A stretch of DNA of 45,220 nucleotides from Bacillota bacterium (GCA_023663285.1 JAMPHT010000022.1:1-45220), one strand, 5' to 3'; shown: positions 32,400-41,915, numbered from the stretch's first letter. Program-made: numbers and translations. Notes: a model not told the origin generated them from the letters alone.

Positions 32400-33025
32400 A
32401 GATCGTAGTGTGTGTGTCCGGCGGAGGTACGAACCTTCAGGCGGTGCTGGATGGGATCGACGGGGGAACCGTCACCAATACTAAGGTGCTGGAGGTCATC
32501 AGCAATAATGCCCATGCCGGGGCGCTGAAAAGGGCGGAAGCCCACGGGATTCCGGGAATCTGCATATCGCCCAAAAATTTCCCGGACAGAGAGGCATTTG
32601 AGCGGGCCTTCACGGAGGAGTTGTGCAGGCTGCAGCCGGATCTGGTGGTGCTTGCCGGATTTCTGGTGAGGGTCCCGGAGCAGACGATCGCACGCTTTGG
32701 CAATCGCATCATCAATATTCACCCTTCCCTGATCCCTTCCTTCTGCGGAGTGGGCTATTACGGGCTGAAGGTCCATGAGAAGGTGCTGGAACGGGGCGTC
32801 AAGGTGACGGGGGCTACGGTGCATTTCGTGAATGAGGGGATGGATGAAGGCCCCATTATCGCCCAGAAAGCGGTCCCTGTGGAGGAAAACGATACCCCTG
32901 AGAGCTTACAGAGGCGTGTGATGGAGCAGGCGGAATGGATACTGCTTCCCGGCGTCATTGACGATATTGCCAACGGGCGGATCGCAGTGGCCGACGGGAA
33001 GGTGCGCAGGATAAAGAAGCAATAA
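32393..33025 (+). CDS. purN: Phosphoribosylglycinamide formyltransferase (folate-dependent)
   Basis: PurN formylates GAR with 10-formyl-tetrahydrofolate. The 210 residues carry [17 protein letters not shown], the catalytic [10 protein letters not shown] (Asn and His), and the late [16 protein letters not shown] with the catalytic Asp. The start ATG 32393 overlaps the purM stop by 7 bases, so translation is coupled. Confidence 0.96.
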   Translation: MLKIVVCVSGGGTNLQAVLDGIDGGTVTNTKVLEVISNNAHAGALKRAEAHGIPGICISPKNFPDREAFERAFTEELCRLQPDLVVLAGFLVRVPEQTIARFGNRIINIHPSLIPSFCGVGYYGLKVHEKVLERGVKVTGATVHFVNEGMDEGPIIAQKAVPVEENDTPESLQRRVMEQAEWILLPGVIDDIANGRIAVADGKVRRIKKQ

Positions 33026-33049
33026 AAGAGCAGTAAAAGAGGTGACGGC

Positions 33050-34333
33050 ATGAAAGTACTGATTGTAGGCGGCGGCGGAAGAGAACACGCCATAGCGCTG
33101 AGTATGAGGAAGAGCAGCAGAGTGGATAAGCTCTACTGCGTACCCGGCAACGCGGGGATCGCGCAGCTTGCGGAGTGCGAGCCTTCCATCGGCGTCATGG
33201 AGTTTGACAGGGTCATTGCCTATGCAAAGGAAAAGGCGGTGGATCTGGTGTTTGTGGCGCCGGACGATCCCCTGGTGGGCGGACTGGTGGACGAGTTGGA
33301 GAAAGAGGGCTTTCGGGTATTCGGTCCCAGGAAAAATGCGGCGATCCTGGAGGGCAGCAAGGCATTTGCCAAGGATCTGATGAAGAAGTACCACATCCCC
33401 ACTGCCGCTTATGAGACCTTTGACGACCCTCAGAGGGCATTGCAGTATCTGGAAACGGCGAAGCTGCCCATTGTGCTGAAGGCGGACGGACTTGCCCTGG
33501 GGAAGGGAGTGCTGATCTGCAATACCCTTGAGGAGGCAAGAGCCGGAGTAAAGGAGATCATGCTGGATAAGCACTTCGGAAACGCAGGGAACAGGATGGT
33601 CATAGAGGAGTTTATGACAGGCAGAGAGGTGTCCGTGCTGGCATTTGTGGACGGAAAGACCATCAAGCCCATGACCTCGGCCCAGGATCACAAGCGGGCA
33701 AAGGATGGAGACAGGGGGCTGAACACAGGCGGTATGGGGACCTTTTCTCCCAGTCCTTTTTATACGGAAGAGGTGGATGCCTTTTGCAGGGAGCAGATTT
33801 TAAAGCCTACGGTGGACGCTATGGCGGCGGAGGGCAGGGAGTTCAAGGGCGTGATCTTCTTTGGACTGATGCTGACGCCGGAAGGACCCAGGGTGCTGGA
33901 ATACAACGCCAGACTTGGAGACCCGGAGACCCAGGTGGTTCTCTGCAGGATGAAGAACGACATTATGGATGTGGTGGACGCCTGCATCGACGGGACCCTG
34001 GACAAAATAGACCTGCAGTTTGAGGACAACGCGGCTGTCTGCGTGGTGCTTGCCTCGGAGGGGTATCCGGTGGCGTATGAGAAGGGCTTTGAAATAACAG
34101 GACTGGAAGCCTTTGAGGGAAAGGAAGATTACTATTGCTTCCATGCGGGAAGCAGACTTGACGACAGGGGACGCATCGTTACCTCCGGCGGCAGGGTGCT
34201 TGGGATAACGGCAAAGGGAGCTACCCTGAAGGAAGCGAGAGCAAGAGCCTATGAGGCCGTGGAATGGGTGTCCTTTGACAATAAATATATGCGCCGGGAC
34301 ATCGGTAAGGCTATCGACGAGGCAGAGGGCTGA
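33050..34333 (+). CDS. purD: Phosphoribosylamine-glycine ligase
   Basis: PurD joins glycine to phosphoribosylamine with ATP to give GAR, the substrate of PurN. The 427 residues include VLIVGGGGREHAIA at the N-terminus, the ATP-grasp segment IVLKADGLALGKGV, VLAFVDGKTIKPM, and the QDHKRAKDGDRGLNTGGMG catalytic loop. AGAGGTG is 6 bases before the ATG, 24 bases after purN. It ends the purine cluster; purF, purL, purC, purB and purH are not in this window. Confidence 0.96.
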   Translation: MKVLIVGGGGREHAIALSMRKSSRVDKLYCVPGNAGIAQLAECEPSIGVMEFDRVIAYAKEKAVDLVFVAPDDPLVGGLVDELEKEGFRVFGPRKNAAILEGSKAFAKDLMKKYHIPTAAYETFDDPQRALQYLETAKLPIVLKADGLALGKGVLICNTLEEARAGVKEIMLDKHFGNAGNRMVIEEFMTGREVSVLAFVDGKTIKPMTSAQDHKRAKDGDRGLNTGGMGTFSPSPFYTEEVDAFCREQILKPTVDAMAAEGREFKGVIFFGLMLTPEGPRVLEYNARLGDPETQVVLCRMKNDIMDVVDACIDGTLDKIDLQFEDNAAVCVVLASEGYPVAYEKGFEITGLEAFEGKEDYYCFHAGSRLDDRGRIVTSGGRVLGITAKGATLKEARARAYEAVEWVSFDNKYMRRDIGKAIDEAEG

Positions 34334-34400
34334 GGCAGAAGCTGACTTACGGCTCAGGCTGTGAAAAAGGAAACATGGTTTGACGGGAGGGAGACTGTAT

Positions 34401-34862
34401 ATGAAAGCGAACAGACTTCTTTTGGAGGATCAGTATAACATTCCGCGGGTCTGTAAAAACTGCGGAGGAGTTCTGGTATTTAAGGGAGTAGGAGAGTACT
34501 GCTGTGAGGACTGCGGCGCGCTGGACTACGACGACTACGGAAAGGTAAGACGTTATATCGAAGAGCATAGAGGGGCCACGGCGGCGCAGATCGAAAGCGC
34601 TATCGGGGTATCCCAGCGTGCTATCCGCAATATGCTGAAGGAAGGGCGGCTGGAGGTGTCACAGGATTCCAGGACCTTCTTAAAATGCGAGATCTGCGGG
34701 AAAAGCATCCGCAGCGGGCGGTACTGTCCCGAATGTGAGGTATCGGTACACAGAAGCCTGGAAGCGGAGCAGAGAGCAGAGATGAAGAAGAATATACACG
34801 GGACAGGAATGGCACAGAAAGGAGAAGAAGGACAAAAGCGTTTCAGACGCGAAAACTTCTAG
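34401..34862 (+). CDS. Zinc-ribbon / helix-turn-helix protein (YvyF-like)
   Basis: A 153-residue soluble protein with two zinc-binding cysteine clusters flanking a helix-turn-helix: VCKNCGGV...YCCEDCG near 17-41, a TAAQIESAIGVSQRAIRNML helix-turn-helix (about 60-80) and LKCEICGKSI...YCPECE near 98-116. The order resembles YvyF, a small protein often near flagellar genes, but no flagellar gene is in this window. The tail is basic and disordered. ATG 34401 follows GGGAGGGAG by 8 bases. It lies 20 bases before the SH3b gene and is probably co-transcribed. Role as a regulator is an inference. Confidence 0.75.
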   Translation: MKANRLLLEDQYNIPRVCKNCGGVLVFKGVGEYCCEDCGALDYDDYGKVRRYIEEHRGATAAQIESAIGVSQRAIRNMLKEGRLEVSQDSRTFLKCEICGKSIRSGRYCPECEVSVHRSLEAEQRAEMKKNIHGTGMAQKGEEGQKRFRRENF

Positions 34863-34882
34863 AAAACAGGAGAGGAAGACAT

Positions 34883-36370
34883 ATGAGAAAAGCAGGAAAA
34901 GTACGGGTAAGACAGGGAATTTGGAAAGGAGTCCTCACGCTGGCGCTGGTGCTGCTGATCGGGCTGTTCGGGGATGGCTTTGCAACGGTGAGCCATGCAC
35001 AGAGCCAGGGCAGGGTGACGGCCAGCAGCGTGAACATCCGCAAGGAGCCCAGCACCTCCAGCGAGGTTGTGGGAAGCGCCGCACAGGGCAATGAAATCAC
35101 CATCAACAATCAGATACTGGGCAGCGACGGGAAAATGTGGTATCAGACCTTTGTAAACTCAGAGACCCTGGGCTATATCCGGGCGGATTTTGTGGAGATC
35201 ACTGACGGCACCACACCGCCTACCGTCACGGCAGTGGAGCCCACTACCCCCTCCGGCGGCAACACGACGTCCGAGGGCTCAGGCAGCGTGGAAGCCTTAA
35301 ATCCCGTGAGCGCAACGGTAAAGGGCGGAAGCAATGTGCGGATCAGGGCAGGCGCTTCTACCTCCAGTGAGATCGTCAGTAAGGTTTCCAACGGACTGGT
35401 ATTGACGGTGACGGGAAGATCTCCGGCGGACAGCAGCGGGAAGGTATGGTATCAGGTGACCTTCAGCGACAACGGTTCGGAGGTGCAGGGCTTTATCCGC
35501 GAGGATTTTGTGACGATCTCCGGGGAGCTGACCCCCTATGTGGAGGAGCCTCCTGTGACAGATCCGGAGCCTGTGACAGATCCGGAGCCTGTGGCAGACC
35601 CGACGCCTGTGGTGAGTAAAGATTATGAGACTCTGCTGGAGGATGGAGTGTGGTATCTTATAAACTATACCAAGGACCCGGCTGAGCAGTACGATATACA
35701 AAAAGAACTTTTTGACAAGGTGGAAAACAATGCCAAGGCTTATGAGTCAGAGCATAAGAAAGCAGAGACGGAGAAGGTGGTCATAATCATCCTGATCTTC
35801 CTGCTGGTTGCAGCGGTATCCGGTATCGCTATGCTGGTATTCAAGATCAAGGATATGTCCGACGACGCCTATTTTAACCAGGTGGAACGGGAGACCTTAA
35901 GAAGGCGGGGAGAAGCCAGAGCCCAGGGCGGTTCCCAGAAGGTGATGCACACGGTAGGAGCGGATAAGTCCGCCTCCGGCAGCAGGCCGGGAGGAACAAG
36001 ACCGTCAGGAGCGTCTCAGGGTCAGAAGCCTGCGGGGAACGGCCAGGGCCAGAGACCGTCGGGAGCAAGACCGTCAGGAGCGCCCCAAGGTCAGAAGCCT
36101 GCGGGGAACGGTCAGGGTCAGCGACCGGCAGGGGAAAGACCCACAGGAGGCAGCCAGGGTCAGAAATCGGCGGGAGCGCCCCAGGGTCAAAAGCCTGCAG
36201 GAAACAGTCAGAGCACGGGGGGAGAGAAGCCGGCAGGAAGCGGCCAGGGCACATCGGGACAGAAGTCCGGCCAGGGCCAGCAGGGATGGCAGTCCAAGAA
36301 TTTCATGTCGGAGGATGACGACGAGTTTGAGTTCGGTTTCCTCAATTATGACGGAACCGAGGAAAAATAA
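34883..36370 (+). CDS. Membrane-anchored SH3b protein with Gly/Gln/Pro-rich tail
   Basis: A 495-residue protein. It starts with a signal-like hydrophobic helix (about 14-32, cleavage possibly after SHA-Q). Two bacterial SH3 domains follow (about 38-110 and 136-215), each with a VNIRKEPSTSSEVV- or VRIRAGASTSSEIV-type core; such domains bind the cell wall. A PVTDPEPVTDPEPV linker comes next, then one membrane helix (VVIIILIFLLVAAVSGIAMLVF, about 300-322). The cytoplasmic tail of about 170 residues repeats GQKPAGNGQGQRPSGARPSG and ends in acidic EDDDEFEFGFLNYD. The tail repeats are also repeats at the DNA level (36010-36270). A link from wall to an inner protein is suggested but not proven. Confidence 0.85.
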   Translation: MRKAGKVRVRQGIWKGVLTLALVLLIGLFGDGFATVSHAQSQGRVTASSVNIRKEPSTSSEVVGSAAQGNEITINNQILGSDGKMWYQTFVNSETLGYIRADFVEITDGTTPPTVTAVEPTTPSGGNTTSEGSGSVEALNPVSATVKGGSNVRIRAGASTSSEIVSKVSNGLVLTVTGRSPADSSGKVWYQVTFSDNGSEVQGFIREDFVTISGELTPYVEEPPVTDPEPVTDPEPVADPTPVVSKDYETLLEDGVWYLINYTKDPAEQYDIQKELFDKVENNAKAYESEHKKAETEKVVIIILIFLLVAAVSGIAMLVFKIKDMSDDAYFNQVERETLRRRGEARAQGGSQKVMHTVGADKSASGSRPGGTRPSGASQGQKPAGNGQGQRPSGARPSGAPQGQKPAGNGQGQRPAGERPTGGSQGQKSAGAPQGQKPAGNSQSTGGEKPAGSGQGTSGQKSGQGQQGWQSKNFMSEDDDEFEFGFLNYDGTEEK

Positions 36371-36378
36371 GGTTTTCA

Positions 36379-36414
36379 GAGGGGAGAGGGCGCTGGCTCT
36401 CTTCCCTTTTCTTT
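36379..36414 (+). terminator. Terminator after the SH3b gene
   Basis: GGGGAGAG (36381-36388) pairs, with one bulge, with CTCTCTTCCC (36397-36406), followed by TTTTCTTT. It separates the SH3b unit from the regulator-clpC unit, whose -35 starts 5 bases later. Confidence 0.7.
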
Positions 36415-36418
36415 GTAG

Positions 36419-36456
36419 TTGACACTTTGTCCGCGCTGTTATAATATAGGTATAAC
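36419..36456 (+). promoter_or_regulatory. Promoter and probable autoregulatory operator of the gntR-clpC unit
   Basis: TTGACA (36419-36424) is followed at 15 bases by TATAAT (36440-36445) or at 17 by TAATAT (36442-36447). The inverted repeat GTTATA (36438-36443) and TATAAC (36451-36456), centred 7 bases apart, lies over and just after the -10. That is where a YtrA-type repressor, encoded by the next gene, would block transcription. Confidence 0.65.
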
Positions 36457-36469
36457 AGGGGTGATAAAT

Positions 36470-36838
36470 ATGATCATAGAGATAGATTTCAACAGTGACG
36501 AGGCGCTTTATCTTCAGCTTCGCAATCAGATCATCATGGGGATCGCCACCGCACAGTTTCAGGAGGGAGATTCTCTGCCGAGCGTGCGGCAGCTTGCGGA
36601 TACCATCGGTATCAATATGCACACGGTCAATAAGGCATATACTGTTCTGAAGCAGGAGGGGTATGTGAAGGTGGACCGCAGGAAAGGAGCGGTGATCGCC
36701 ATTGATATTGACAGGATGCGGACACTGGCGGAATTAAAAAAGGAATTACAGGTAATCCTTGCTAAGAGCAGTTGTAAAAATATTTCCAAAGAAGAGATAC
36801 ACGGATTGATTGAAGAAATCTACCAAGACTATAGATGA
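36470..36838 (+). CDS. GntR-family transcriptional regulator (YtrA subfamily)
   Basis: A 122-residue DNA-binding protein: an N-terminal winged helix (ALYLQLRNQIIMGIAT, LPSVRQLADTIGINMHTVNKAYTVLKQEGYV, about 13-68) and a short helical dimerisation tail, the length typical of the YtrA group. Members usually repress their own operon. ATG 36470 follows AGGGGTGAT; the frame from 36419 crosses the promoter and is not used. The stop is 15 bases before clpC, so the regulator and clpC form one unit. It therefore may take the place that CtsR holds in Bacillus, although the ligand is unknown. Confidence 0.88.
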   Translation: MIIEIDFNSDEALYLQLRNQIIMGIATAQFQEGDSLPSVRQLADTIGINMHTVNKAYTVLKQEGYVKVDRRKGAVIAIDIDRMRTLAELKKELQVILAKSSCKNISKEEIHGLIEEIYQDYR

Positions 36839-36853
36839 CGGAGGACATAAACT

Positions 36854-39292
36854 ATGCAGTCGCAGTTTACGAGTAGTGCCCAGGAGGCGCTGAAGGCAGC
36901 CGCCCGCTGTGCATCCGCCTTAAAACAGGGATATGTGGGAACGGAACACATTCTGGCAGGGCTCTTGAAGGAGCAGGCGGGCGTGGCCCATAAGGTCCTT
37001 ACGGACAACGGCGTCGAGCTGGAAAGGGTCACGGATATGATCCGGGAATCCATTGCCCTGGACGGAGGCGTCGGTATCAGAGAGCGGGAGGGGTATTCCC
37101 CCAGGGCGCGGAAGATCCTGGAGGAGGCCCATCGGCAGGCGGCGCGGTTTAAACAGCAGCAGACCGGAACGGAGCATCTGCTGATGGCGATCATCAAAGA
37201 GGGCGAAAATGTGGCGGTCCGTCTGCTCAACACCCTGGGAGCCAACGTACAGAAAATATATGTGGACACGCTGATCGCCATCGGTCAGGACGGTAATCTG
37301 TACAAGGAGGATCTGGGCAGAAAGGCCCAGAACAAAGGCAAAGGCACCACCCTGAACCAGTACAGCCGGGATCTGACGGGTATGGCCAGAGAGGGAAAGC
37401 TGGACCCGGTCATCGGAAGAGAGGATGAGATCCGCCGCCTGATCCAGATCCTCAGCAGGCGTACCAAGAATAATCCCTGTCTCATCGGCGAGCCGGGGGT
37501 GGGCAAGACCGCAGTGGTAGAGGGGCTGGCGCTCCGCATTGTGGAGGGCAAGGTGCCATTCACCGTGAAGAATAAGCGTGTGCTCACACTGGACTTGTCC
37601 GGCATGGTGGCAGGAAGTAAGTACCGGGGCGAGTTTGAGGAGCGCATCAAGAAGGTGATCAAAGAGGTGATCGAGGACGGGAACGTGATCCTGTTCCTGG
37701 ATGAGCTTCACACCCTTATCGGGGCAGGGGGCGCGGAGGGCGCCATAGACGCCTCCAATATTTTAAAGCCCTCTCTTGCCAGGGGCGAGCTGCAGATGAT
37801 TGGCGCCACCACCATAGCGGAGTACCGCAAATACATTGAGAAGGATGCTGCGCTGGAACGCCGGTTCCAGCCTGTGAACGTGGAGGAGCCCACGGAGGAG
37901 GAAGCGATCCGTATCCTGGAGGGCATCAAGGGAAAATACGAGGAGCATCATCAGGTGGCAATCACCTCAGAGGCGGTGGATGCAGCGGTAAGGCTGTCAG
38001 GGCGTTATATCAACGACAGGAACCTCCCCGACAAGGCTATCGATCTGATAGACGAGGCCGCTGCCGGAGCCAGGCTGCGTTCCTCGGACGTGCCGGATAA
38101 GCTGAAGGTCATCACGGAGCAGATCAAAAAGATGGATCTGCAGATCGAGCGTTCCATCCGTATGGAGGCTTTTGCCCAGGCGGCGGAGATCAAGCGGAAT
38201 CAGGATGAACTGATAAAAAAGTACGAGCGCACCAGGAAAAGGCTGGAGAACAATGCTTCCGGGAAGCAGATAGTCATCGGGGAGAGCGACATTGCCGATG
38301 TGGTGGCCATGTGGACCAAGATCCCGGTACAAAAGCTTGCCCAGAAGGAGAGCGAGCGGCTGTTGAAGCTGGAAGGTATTCTGCACAAAAGGGTCATTGG
38401 CCAGGAGGAAGCCGTGACGGCGGTGGCGAAGGCCATGCGGCGGGGCAGAGTGGGATTGAAGGATCCCAGACGACCCATTGGCTCATTCCTGTTCCTGGGG
38501 CCCACGGGCGTGGGCAAGACGGAACTTTCCAAGGCTCTGGCGGAAGCCATGTTCGGCTCGGAGGACGCAATCATTCGGGTGGATATGTCGGAGTATATGG
38601 AAGGACATTCGGTGTCGAAAATGATCGGTTCGCCTCCGGGATACGTGGGATTTGACGAGGGAGGGCAGCTCAGTGAGAAGGTGCGCAGGAATCCTTATTC
38701 CGTGGTGCTTTTTGACGAGATAGAGAAGGCCCACCCGGATGTATTCAACATCCTGCTGCAGGTGCTGGACGACGGACATATCACGGATTCCAAGGGAAGG
38801 AAGGTCAGCTTTAAGAATACCATACTGATCATGACCTCCAACGCGGGAGCACAGCGGATCGTCGATCCCAAGAACCTGGGGTTTGCGGCGGTAGCGGATG
38901 CAAAGCGGGACTATGAGAAGATGAAAGCCGGCGTGATGGAGGAAGTCAAGAGGACCTTTAAACCGGAGTTTGTGAACCGGATCGATGATATTATTGTGTT
39001 CCATCAACTGAACAACGAGAACATGAAAGCCATTGTAAGCCTTCTTGCCGCAAATCTCTATAAGCGGTGCGAGGAGCAGATGGACATTCGGTTGTCCATG
39101 ACCGCCGCCCTGAAGGAGCATCTGGTCACCAAATACGCGGATGTGAGAATGGGTGCAAGACCCTTAAAGCGGGCGATCCAGTCTGTGGTGGAGGACGCTC
39201 TGGCGGAGGAGATACTGATGAAGAAGGTGCAGCCGGGGGATGCGGTCACGGCCGGGTATAAAAACGGCAAGGTGGTGTTCACCACAAAGTGA
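36854..39292 (+). CDS. clpC: ClpC-type AAA+ ATPase (Clp protease ATP-binding subunit)
   Basis: ClpC unfolds proteins and feeds them to ClpP, or acts as a disaggregase, in stress and quality control. The 812 residues have the Clp N-domain (two repeats, about 1-145), AAA1 with GEPGVGKT (Lys218) and [12 protein letters not shown], a middle domain (about 400-480) with a UVR-like [15 protein letters not shown] stretch, and AAA2 with GPTGVGKT (Lys555) and [12 protein letters not shown]. The C-terminal D2-small region ends [14 protein letters not shown]-like. GGAGG sits 10 bases before the ATG. The operon lacks mcsA, mcsB and ctsR, which accompany clpC in bacilli, and has a GntR regulator instead. 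Adaptor dependence cannot be judged. Confidence 0.94.
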   Translation: MQSQFTSSAQEALKAAARCASALKQGYVGTEHILAGLLKEQAGVAHKVLTDNGVELERVTDMIRESIALDGGVGIREREGYSPRARKILEEAHRQAARFKQQQTGTEHLLMAIIKEGENVAVRLLNTLGANVQKIYVDTLIAIGQDGNLYKEDLGRKAQNKGKGTTLNQYSRDLTGMAREGKLDPVIGREDEIRRLIQILSRRTKNNPCLIGEPGVGKTAVVEGLALRIVEGKVPFTVKNKRVLTLDLSGMVAGSKYRGEFEERIKKVIKEVIEDGNVILFLDELHTLIGAGGAEGAIDASNILKPSLARGELQMIGATTIAEYRKYIEKDAALERRFQPVNVEEPTEEEAIRILEGIKGKYEEHHQVAITSEAVDAAVRLSGRYINDRNLPDKAIDLIDEAAAGARLRSSDVPDKLKVITEQIKKMDLQIERSIRMEAFAQAAEIKRNQDELIKKYERTRKRLENNASGKQIVIGESDIADVVAMWTKIPVQKLAQKESERLLKLEGILHKRVIGQEEAVTAVAKAMRRGRVGLKDPRRPIGSFLFLGPTGVGKTELSKALAEAMFGSEDAIIRVDMSEYMEGHSVSKMIGSPPGYVGFDEGGQLSEKVRRNPYSVVLFDEIEKAHPDVFNILLQVLDDGHITDSKGRKVSFKNTILIMTSNAGAQRIVDPKNLGFAAVADAKRDYEKMKAGVMEEVKRTFKPEFVNRIDDIIVFHQLNNENMKAIVSLLAANLYKRCEEQMDIRLSMTAALKEHLVTKYADVRMGARPLKRAIQSVVEDALAEEILMKKVQPGDAVTAGYKNGKVVFTTK

Positions 39293-39328
39293 TCAGGCGG
39301 CAGCTGAACAACGGATTCATAAAAAAAG

Positions 39329-39358
39329 ATGGCACAGCATCTGATTTTCGATTATAAT
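39329..39358 (+). promoter_or_regulatory. Possible internal promoter before the 137-residue protein gene
   Basis: ATGGCA (39329-39334), 18 bases, TATAAT (39353-39358) in the 148-base gap after clpC. The -10 is perfect and the -35 is moderate. Confidence 0.45.
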
Positions 39359-39440
39359 AAACCTATAGGCGGCGGATGGGCGGCTGTTATCGAGGGTGCA
39401 TCCGCAGCGGCAGCTGACAAAGGAACAGGAGGGTATACAA

Positions 39441-39854
39441 ATGGCAGTTGTGGAAGAGCTGATCCGCAGTGAGGCGGGCGGCGCAATCAGTTTCGGCAAT
39501 CACAAATTAGCACAGAAGGCAAAGGTGGAGGATTTTCAGCATGAGGGAGATCTGCTGAAGGTAAAGACCTTCAAAGACATTACCAAGCTGGAAAAGAACG
39601 GTATGTTCCTCTATGAATCCGTACCGGGAACCAGCGTCCGGGACTATACCGAAAAGGAGAGCAGCGTGGAGTTTGTGGTAGAGGGAGATGAGGACGCCCA
39701 GATCACTATCGGCCTGGATGATGATACAGAGTATGAAGTGTTTGTGGGCGGTAAGAGCATCGGAACCATGACTACGGGCTTAGGAGGAAAGCTTTCCTTA
39801 AGCGTGGAACTGGAAGCGGCAGGCGAGGTGCCCGTCAGGGTAGAACGGGTCTAG
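39441..39854 (+). CDS. Conserved hypothetical protein before radA
   Basis: A 137-residue acidic soluble protein. It starts MAVVEELIRSEAGGAISFG, followed by a KVEDFQHEGDLLKVKTF segment; the second half is strand-rich with Asp/Glu clusters (EGDEDAQITIGLDDDTEYEVF). Relatives in Lachnospiraceae are sometimes labelled endosialidase, but nothing here supports such activity, and I do not use the name. AGGAGGG is 9 bases before ATG 39441; a frame from 39396 lacks a ribosome site. It lies 50 bases ahead of radA and is likely co-transcribed. Confidence 0.7.
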   Translation: MAVVEELIRSEAGGAISFGNHKLAQKAKVEDFQHEGDLLKVKTFKDITKLEKNGMFLYESVPGTSVRDYTEKESSVEFVVEGDEDAQITIGLDDDTEYEVFVGGKSIGTMTTGLGGKLSLSVELEAAGEVPVRVERV

Positions 39855-39904
39855 CCTTCGTGGGATTGGTTTGTGTAGGCATGACTGGAAGTGTGAGAAG
39901 AAAT

Positions 39905-41293
39905 ATGGCGAAAAGTAAGTCTGGGACAGTATTTTTCTGTCAGAGCTGCGGGTATGAGTCCTCAAAGTGGATGGGGCAGTGTCCGGGGTGTAAAGAGTGG
40001 AATTCCTTTGTGGAGGAGCCGGTGAACAAAACGCCTCGTATGGGGGCGGCTTCTGCAGGAGCAGGGGCGCGGAGGGCTTCCGCCGCCGGCGTTCCCAGTG
40101 TGCTGGCGGATATCTCCATAAAGGAGGAGAACAGGATATCCACGGGAATGGGAGAACTGGACAGAGTATTGGGGGGCGGCATTGTGCAGGGCTCCCTTAC
40201 TTTGGTAGGAGGAGATCCCGGAATCGGAAAATCCACCCTGCTCTTACAGGTGTGCCGCAACCTTTCGGACAGCGGCCACAAGGTACTATACATATCGGGG
40301 GAGGAGTCCCTGGCCCAGATAAAGCTGCGGGCGGACAGGATCGGCTCCTTTACAAAGGAGATGCTGCTGCTCTGCGAGACAAATCTGGCTGAAATTGCGG
40401 AGACCATACGCATACAGAAGCCGGAAGCCGTGGTGATCGACTCCATACAGACCATGTATAACGAAGAGGTTGCGGCGGCGCCGGGCAGCGTTTCCCAGGT
40501 GAGGGAGTCCACGGGCATTCTGCTGCAGCTGGCAAAGGGGCTGGGGGTCTCCGTCCTCATTGTGGGCCATGTGACAAAGGAAGGGACAGTGGCGGGCCCA
40601 AGGGTGCTGGAGCATATGGTGGACGCGGTCTTGTATTTTGAAGGCGACAGACACGCCGCCTATCGTATCCTGCGGGGGGTAAAGAACCGGTTTGGCTCCA
40701 CCAATGAGATAGGAGTTTTTGAAATGCGGGAGCAGGGGCTTGTAGAGGTCCAGAATGCTTCCGAATATATGCTGGAGGGCAGGCCGGAGAATGCCAGCGG
40801 CTCTGTGGTGGCGTGTACCATGGAGGGCACAAGACCCCTGCTGGTGGAGATCCAGGCCCTTGTATGCCACAGCAATTTCGGGATTCCCCGCCGTCAGTCC
40901 ACAGGTACGGATTTCAACAGGGTGAATCTGCTGATGGCGGTGCTGGAGAAACGTTCCGGAGTGCAGCTGGCAAGCTGCGACGCTTATGTGAATATTACAG
41001 GCGGAATGAAGATTCTGGAGCCAGCCATTGATCTGGGGATCGTGCTGGCGATCCTGTCCAGCTTCCGCAACAAGGCGCTTTCCCCGAAGCTGCTTGCCTT
41101 CGGCGAGGTAGGCTTAAGCGGCGAGGTGCGGGGGGTCAGCATGGCCAGGCAGCGTACCGCAGAGGCGGAGAAGCTGGGGTTCGAGACCTGTATCGTCCCT
41201 TTTGTCTGTGCGGAGGAATGCAGAAAGAACAGTAAAATAGAGATCATCGGTGTGAAAACGGTGCAGGACGCCATAGACAGGATATTTGTGTAG
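39905..41293 (+). CDS. radA: DNA repair protein RadA (Sms)
   Basis: RadA is a RecA-like helicase that helps branch migration in recombinational repair. The 462 residues contain an N-terminal zinc finger (Cys12, Cys15, Cys26, Cys29), a RecA-like ATPase with Walker A GGDPGIGKST (Lys109) and VVIDSIQTM, the RadA signature KNRFG (260-264), and a C-terminal Lon-like domain ending IGVKTVQDAIDRIF. The start ATG 39905 gives MAKSKSGTVFFCQSCG as in relatives; frames from 39860 or 39881 add 8-15 residues with no better ribosome site. It sits in the clpC cluster, as often in Firmicutes. Confidence 0.95.
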   Translation: MAKSKSGTVFFCQSCGYESSKWMGQCPGCKEWNSFVEEPVNKTPRMGAASAGAGARRASAAGVPSVLADISIKEENRISTGMGELDRVLGGGIVQGSLTLVGGDPGIGKSTLLLQVCRNLSDSGHKVLYISGEESLAQIKLRADRIGSFTKEMLLLCETNLAEIAETIRIQKPEAVVIDSIQTMYNEEVAAAPGSVSQVRESTGILLQLAKGLGVSVLIVGHVTKEGTVAGPRVLEHMVDAVLYFEGDRHAAYRILRGVKNRFGSTNEIGVFEMREQGLVEVQNASEYMLEGRPENASGSVVACTMEGTRPLLVEIQALVCHSNFGIPRRQSTGTDFNRVNLLMAVLEKRSGVQLASCDAYVNITGGMKILEPAIDLGIVLAILSSFRNKALSPKLLAFGEVGLSGEVRGVSMARQRTAEAEKLGFETCIVPFVCAEECRKNSKIEIIGVKTVQDAIDRIFV

Positions 41294-41307
41294 AGCAAAA
41301 AAACTTC

Positions 41308-41337
41308 TTGCTAAAGCTGCCTGCCCTATGTTATAAT
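41308..41337 (+). promoter_or_regulatory. Promoter of tRNA-Trp
   Basis: TTGCTA (41308-41313), 18 bases, TATAAT (41332-41337). The start lies about 33 bases before the mature tRNA. Confidence 0.65.
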
Positions 41338-41376
41338 GTTTTTCGTCAGCGAGTCTGAGATGCTGGCGAAGAGGAT

Positions 41377-41447
41377 AGGGGAATAGTACAATGGTAGTGC
41401 GGCGGTCTCCAAAACCGTTGATGGGAGTTCGATCCTCTCTTCCCCTG
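41377..41447 (+). tRNA. tRNA-Trp (anticodon CCA)
   Basis: Acceptor stem AGGGGAA (41377-41383) with TTCCCCT (41440-41446) and discriminator G41447. The anticodon loop CTCCAAA (41407-41413) gives anticodon CCA (41409-41411), and the T loop is GTTCGATC. The 3' CCA is not encoded. There is no T-box or other gene in the same transcript, and a terminator follows at once. Confidence 0.95.
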
Positions 41448-41452
41448 CTGAG

Positions 41453-41488
41453 GCTTTAAATGCTTTAAAAGGCATTTGAAGCTTTTTT
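41453..41488 (+). terminator. Terminator of tRNA-Trp
   Basis: GCTTTAAATGC (41453-41463) pairs with GCATTTGAAGC (41472-41482), 11 pairs with one G-U, then six T residues. Confidence 0.9.
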
Positions 41489-41516
41489 CTTCATAAAAAA
41501 TAGAAAGGGTTGCGCC

Positions 41517-41912
41517 ATGAAACAGGATGAAAGACTAGAGAAAGCGTTGAATACGCTGCAGAAATATGTGCTGTCCCTTGCGGGACAGGCGGGTGAGACG
41601 GAAGAGTACGCCGAGAGGCTGTGGCAGGGAATACTGCACTCCGAAGGGCTTTTGCGTGAGCTTGCCTATTATCATGACTACGGGAAGTTCCTCTGCGAAT
41701 ACGCAGTGGCGGGCTATACCCTTGCGGATGTACTGGTATGGCAGGTGGACCATTTCAAGCTTTACATGGATCGTCCGGATCAGATGAACCGCTACCGGAG
41801 TCCCAGGCTTTTGCTTTCCGCCTTTGACGCCATGCTGCAAATGGAAACGGACCCCCTTCCATTTGTGAAAAAAATGGAAGGAGAGTCCGGTCAGGATGCA
41901 GCCAACGGGTGA
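41517..41912 (+). CDS. Hypothetical 131-residue protein
   Basis: A soluble, helix-rich, acidic protein with no domain that I recognise. Notable stretches are AERLWQGILHSEGLLRELAYYHDYGKFLCEY (about 27-57, with a YYHDYG segment) and VLVWQVDHFKLYMD. GAAAGGG lies 7 bases before ATG 41517. It follows the tRNA terminator by 28 bases and ends 104 bases before the acetyltransferase-like gene. It reads like a clostridial conserved gene but I cannot name a family. Confidence 0.65.
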   Translation: MKQDERLEKALNTLQKYVLSLAGQAGETEEYAERLWQGILHSEGLLRELAYYHDYGKFLCEYAVAGYTLADVLVWQVDHFKLYMDRPDQMNRYRSPRLLLSAFDAMLQMETDPLPFVKKMEGESGQDAANG

Positions 41913-41915
41913 TAG

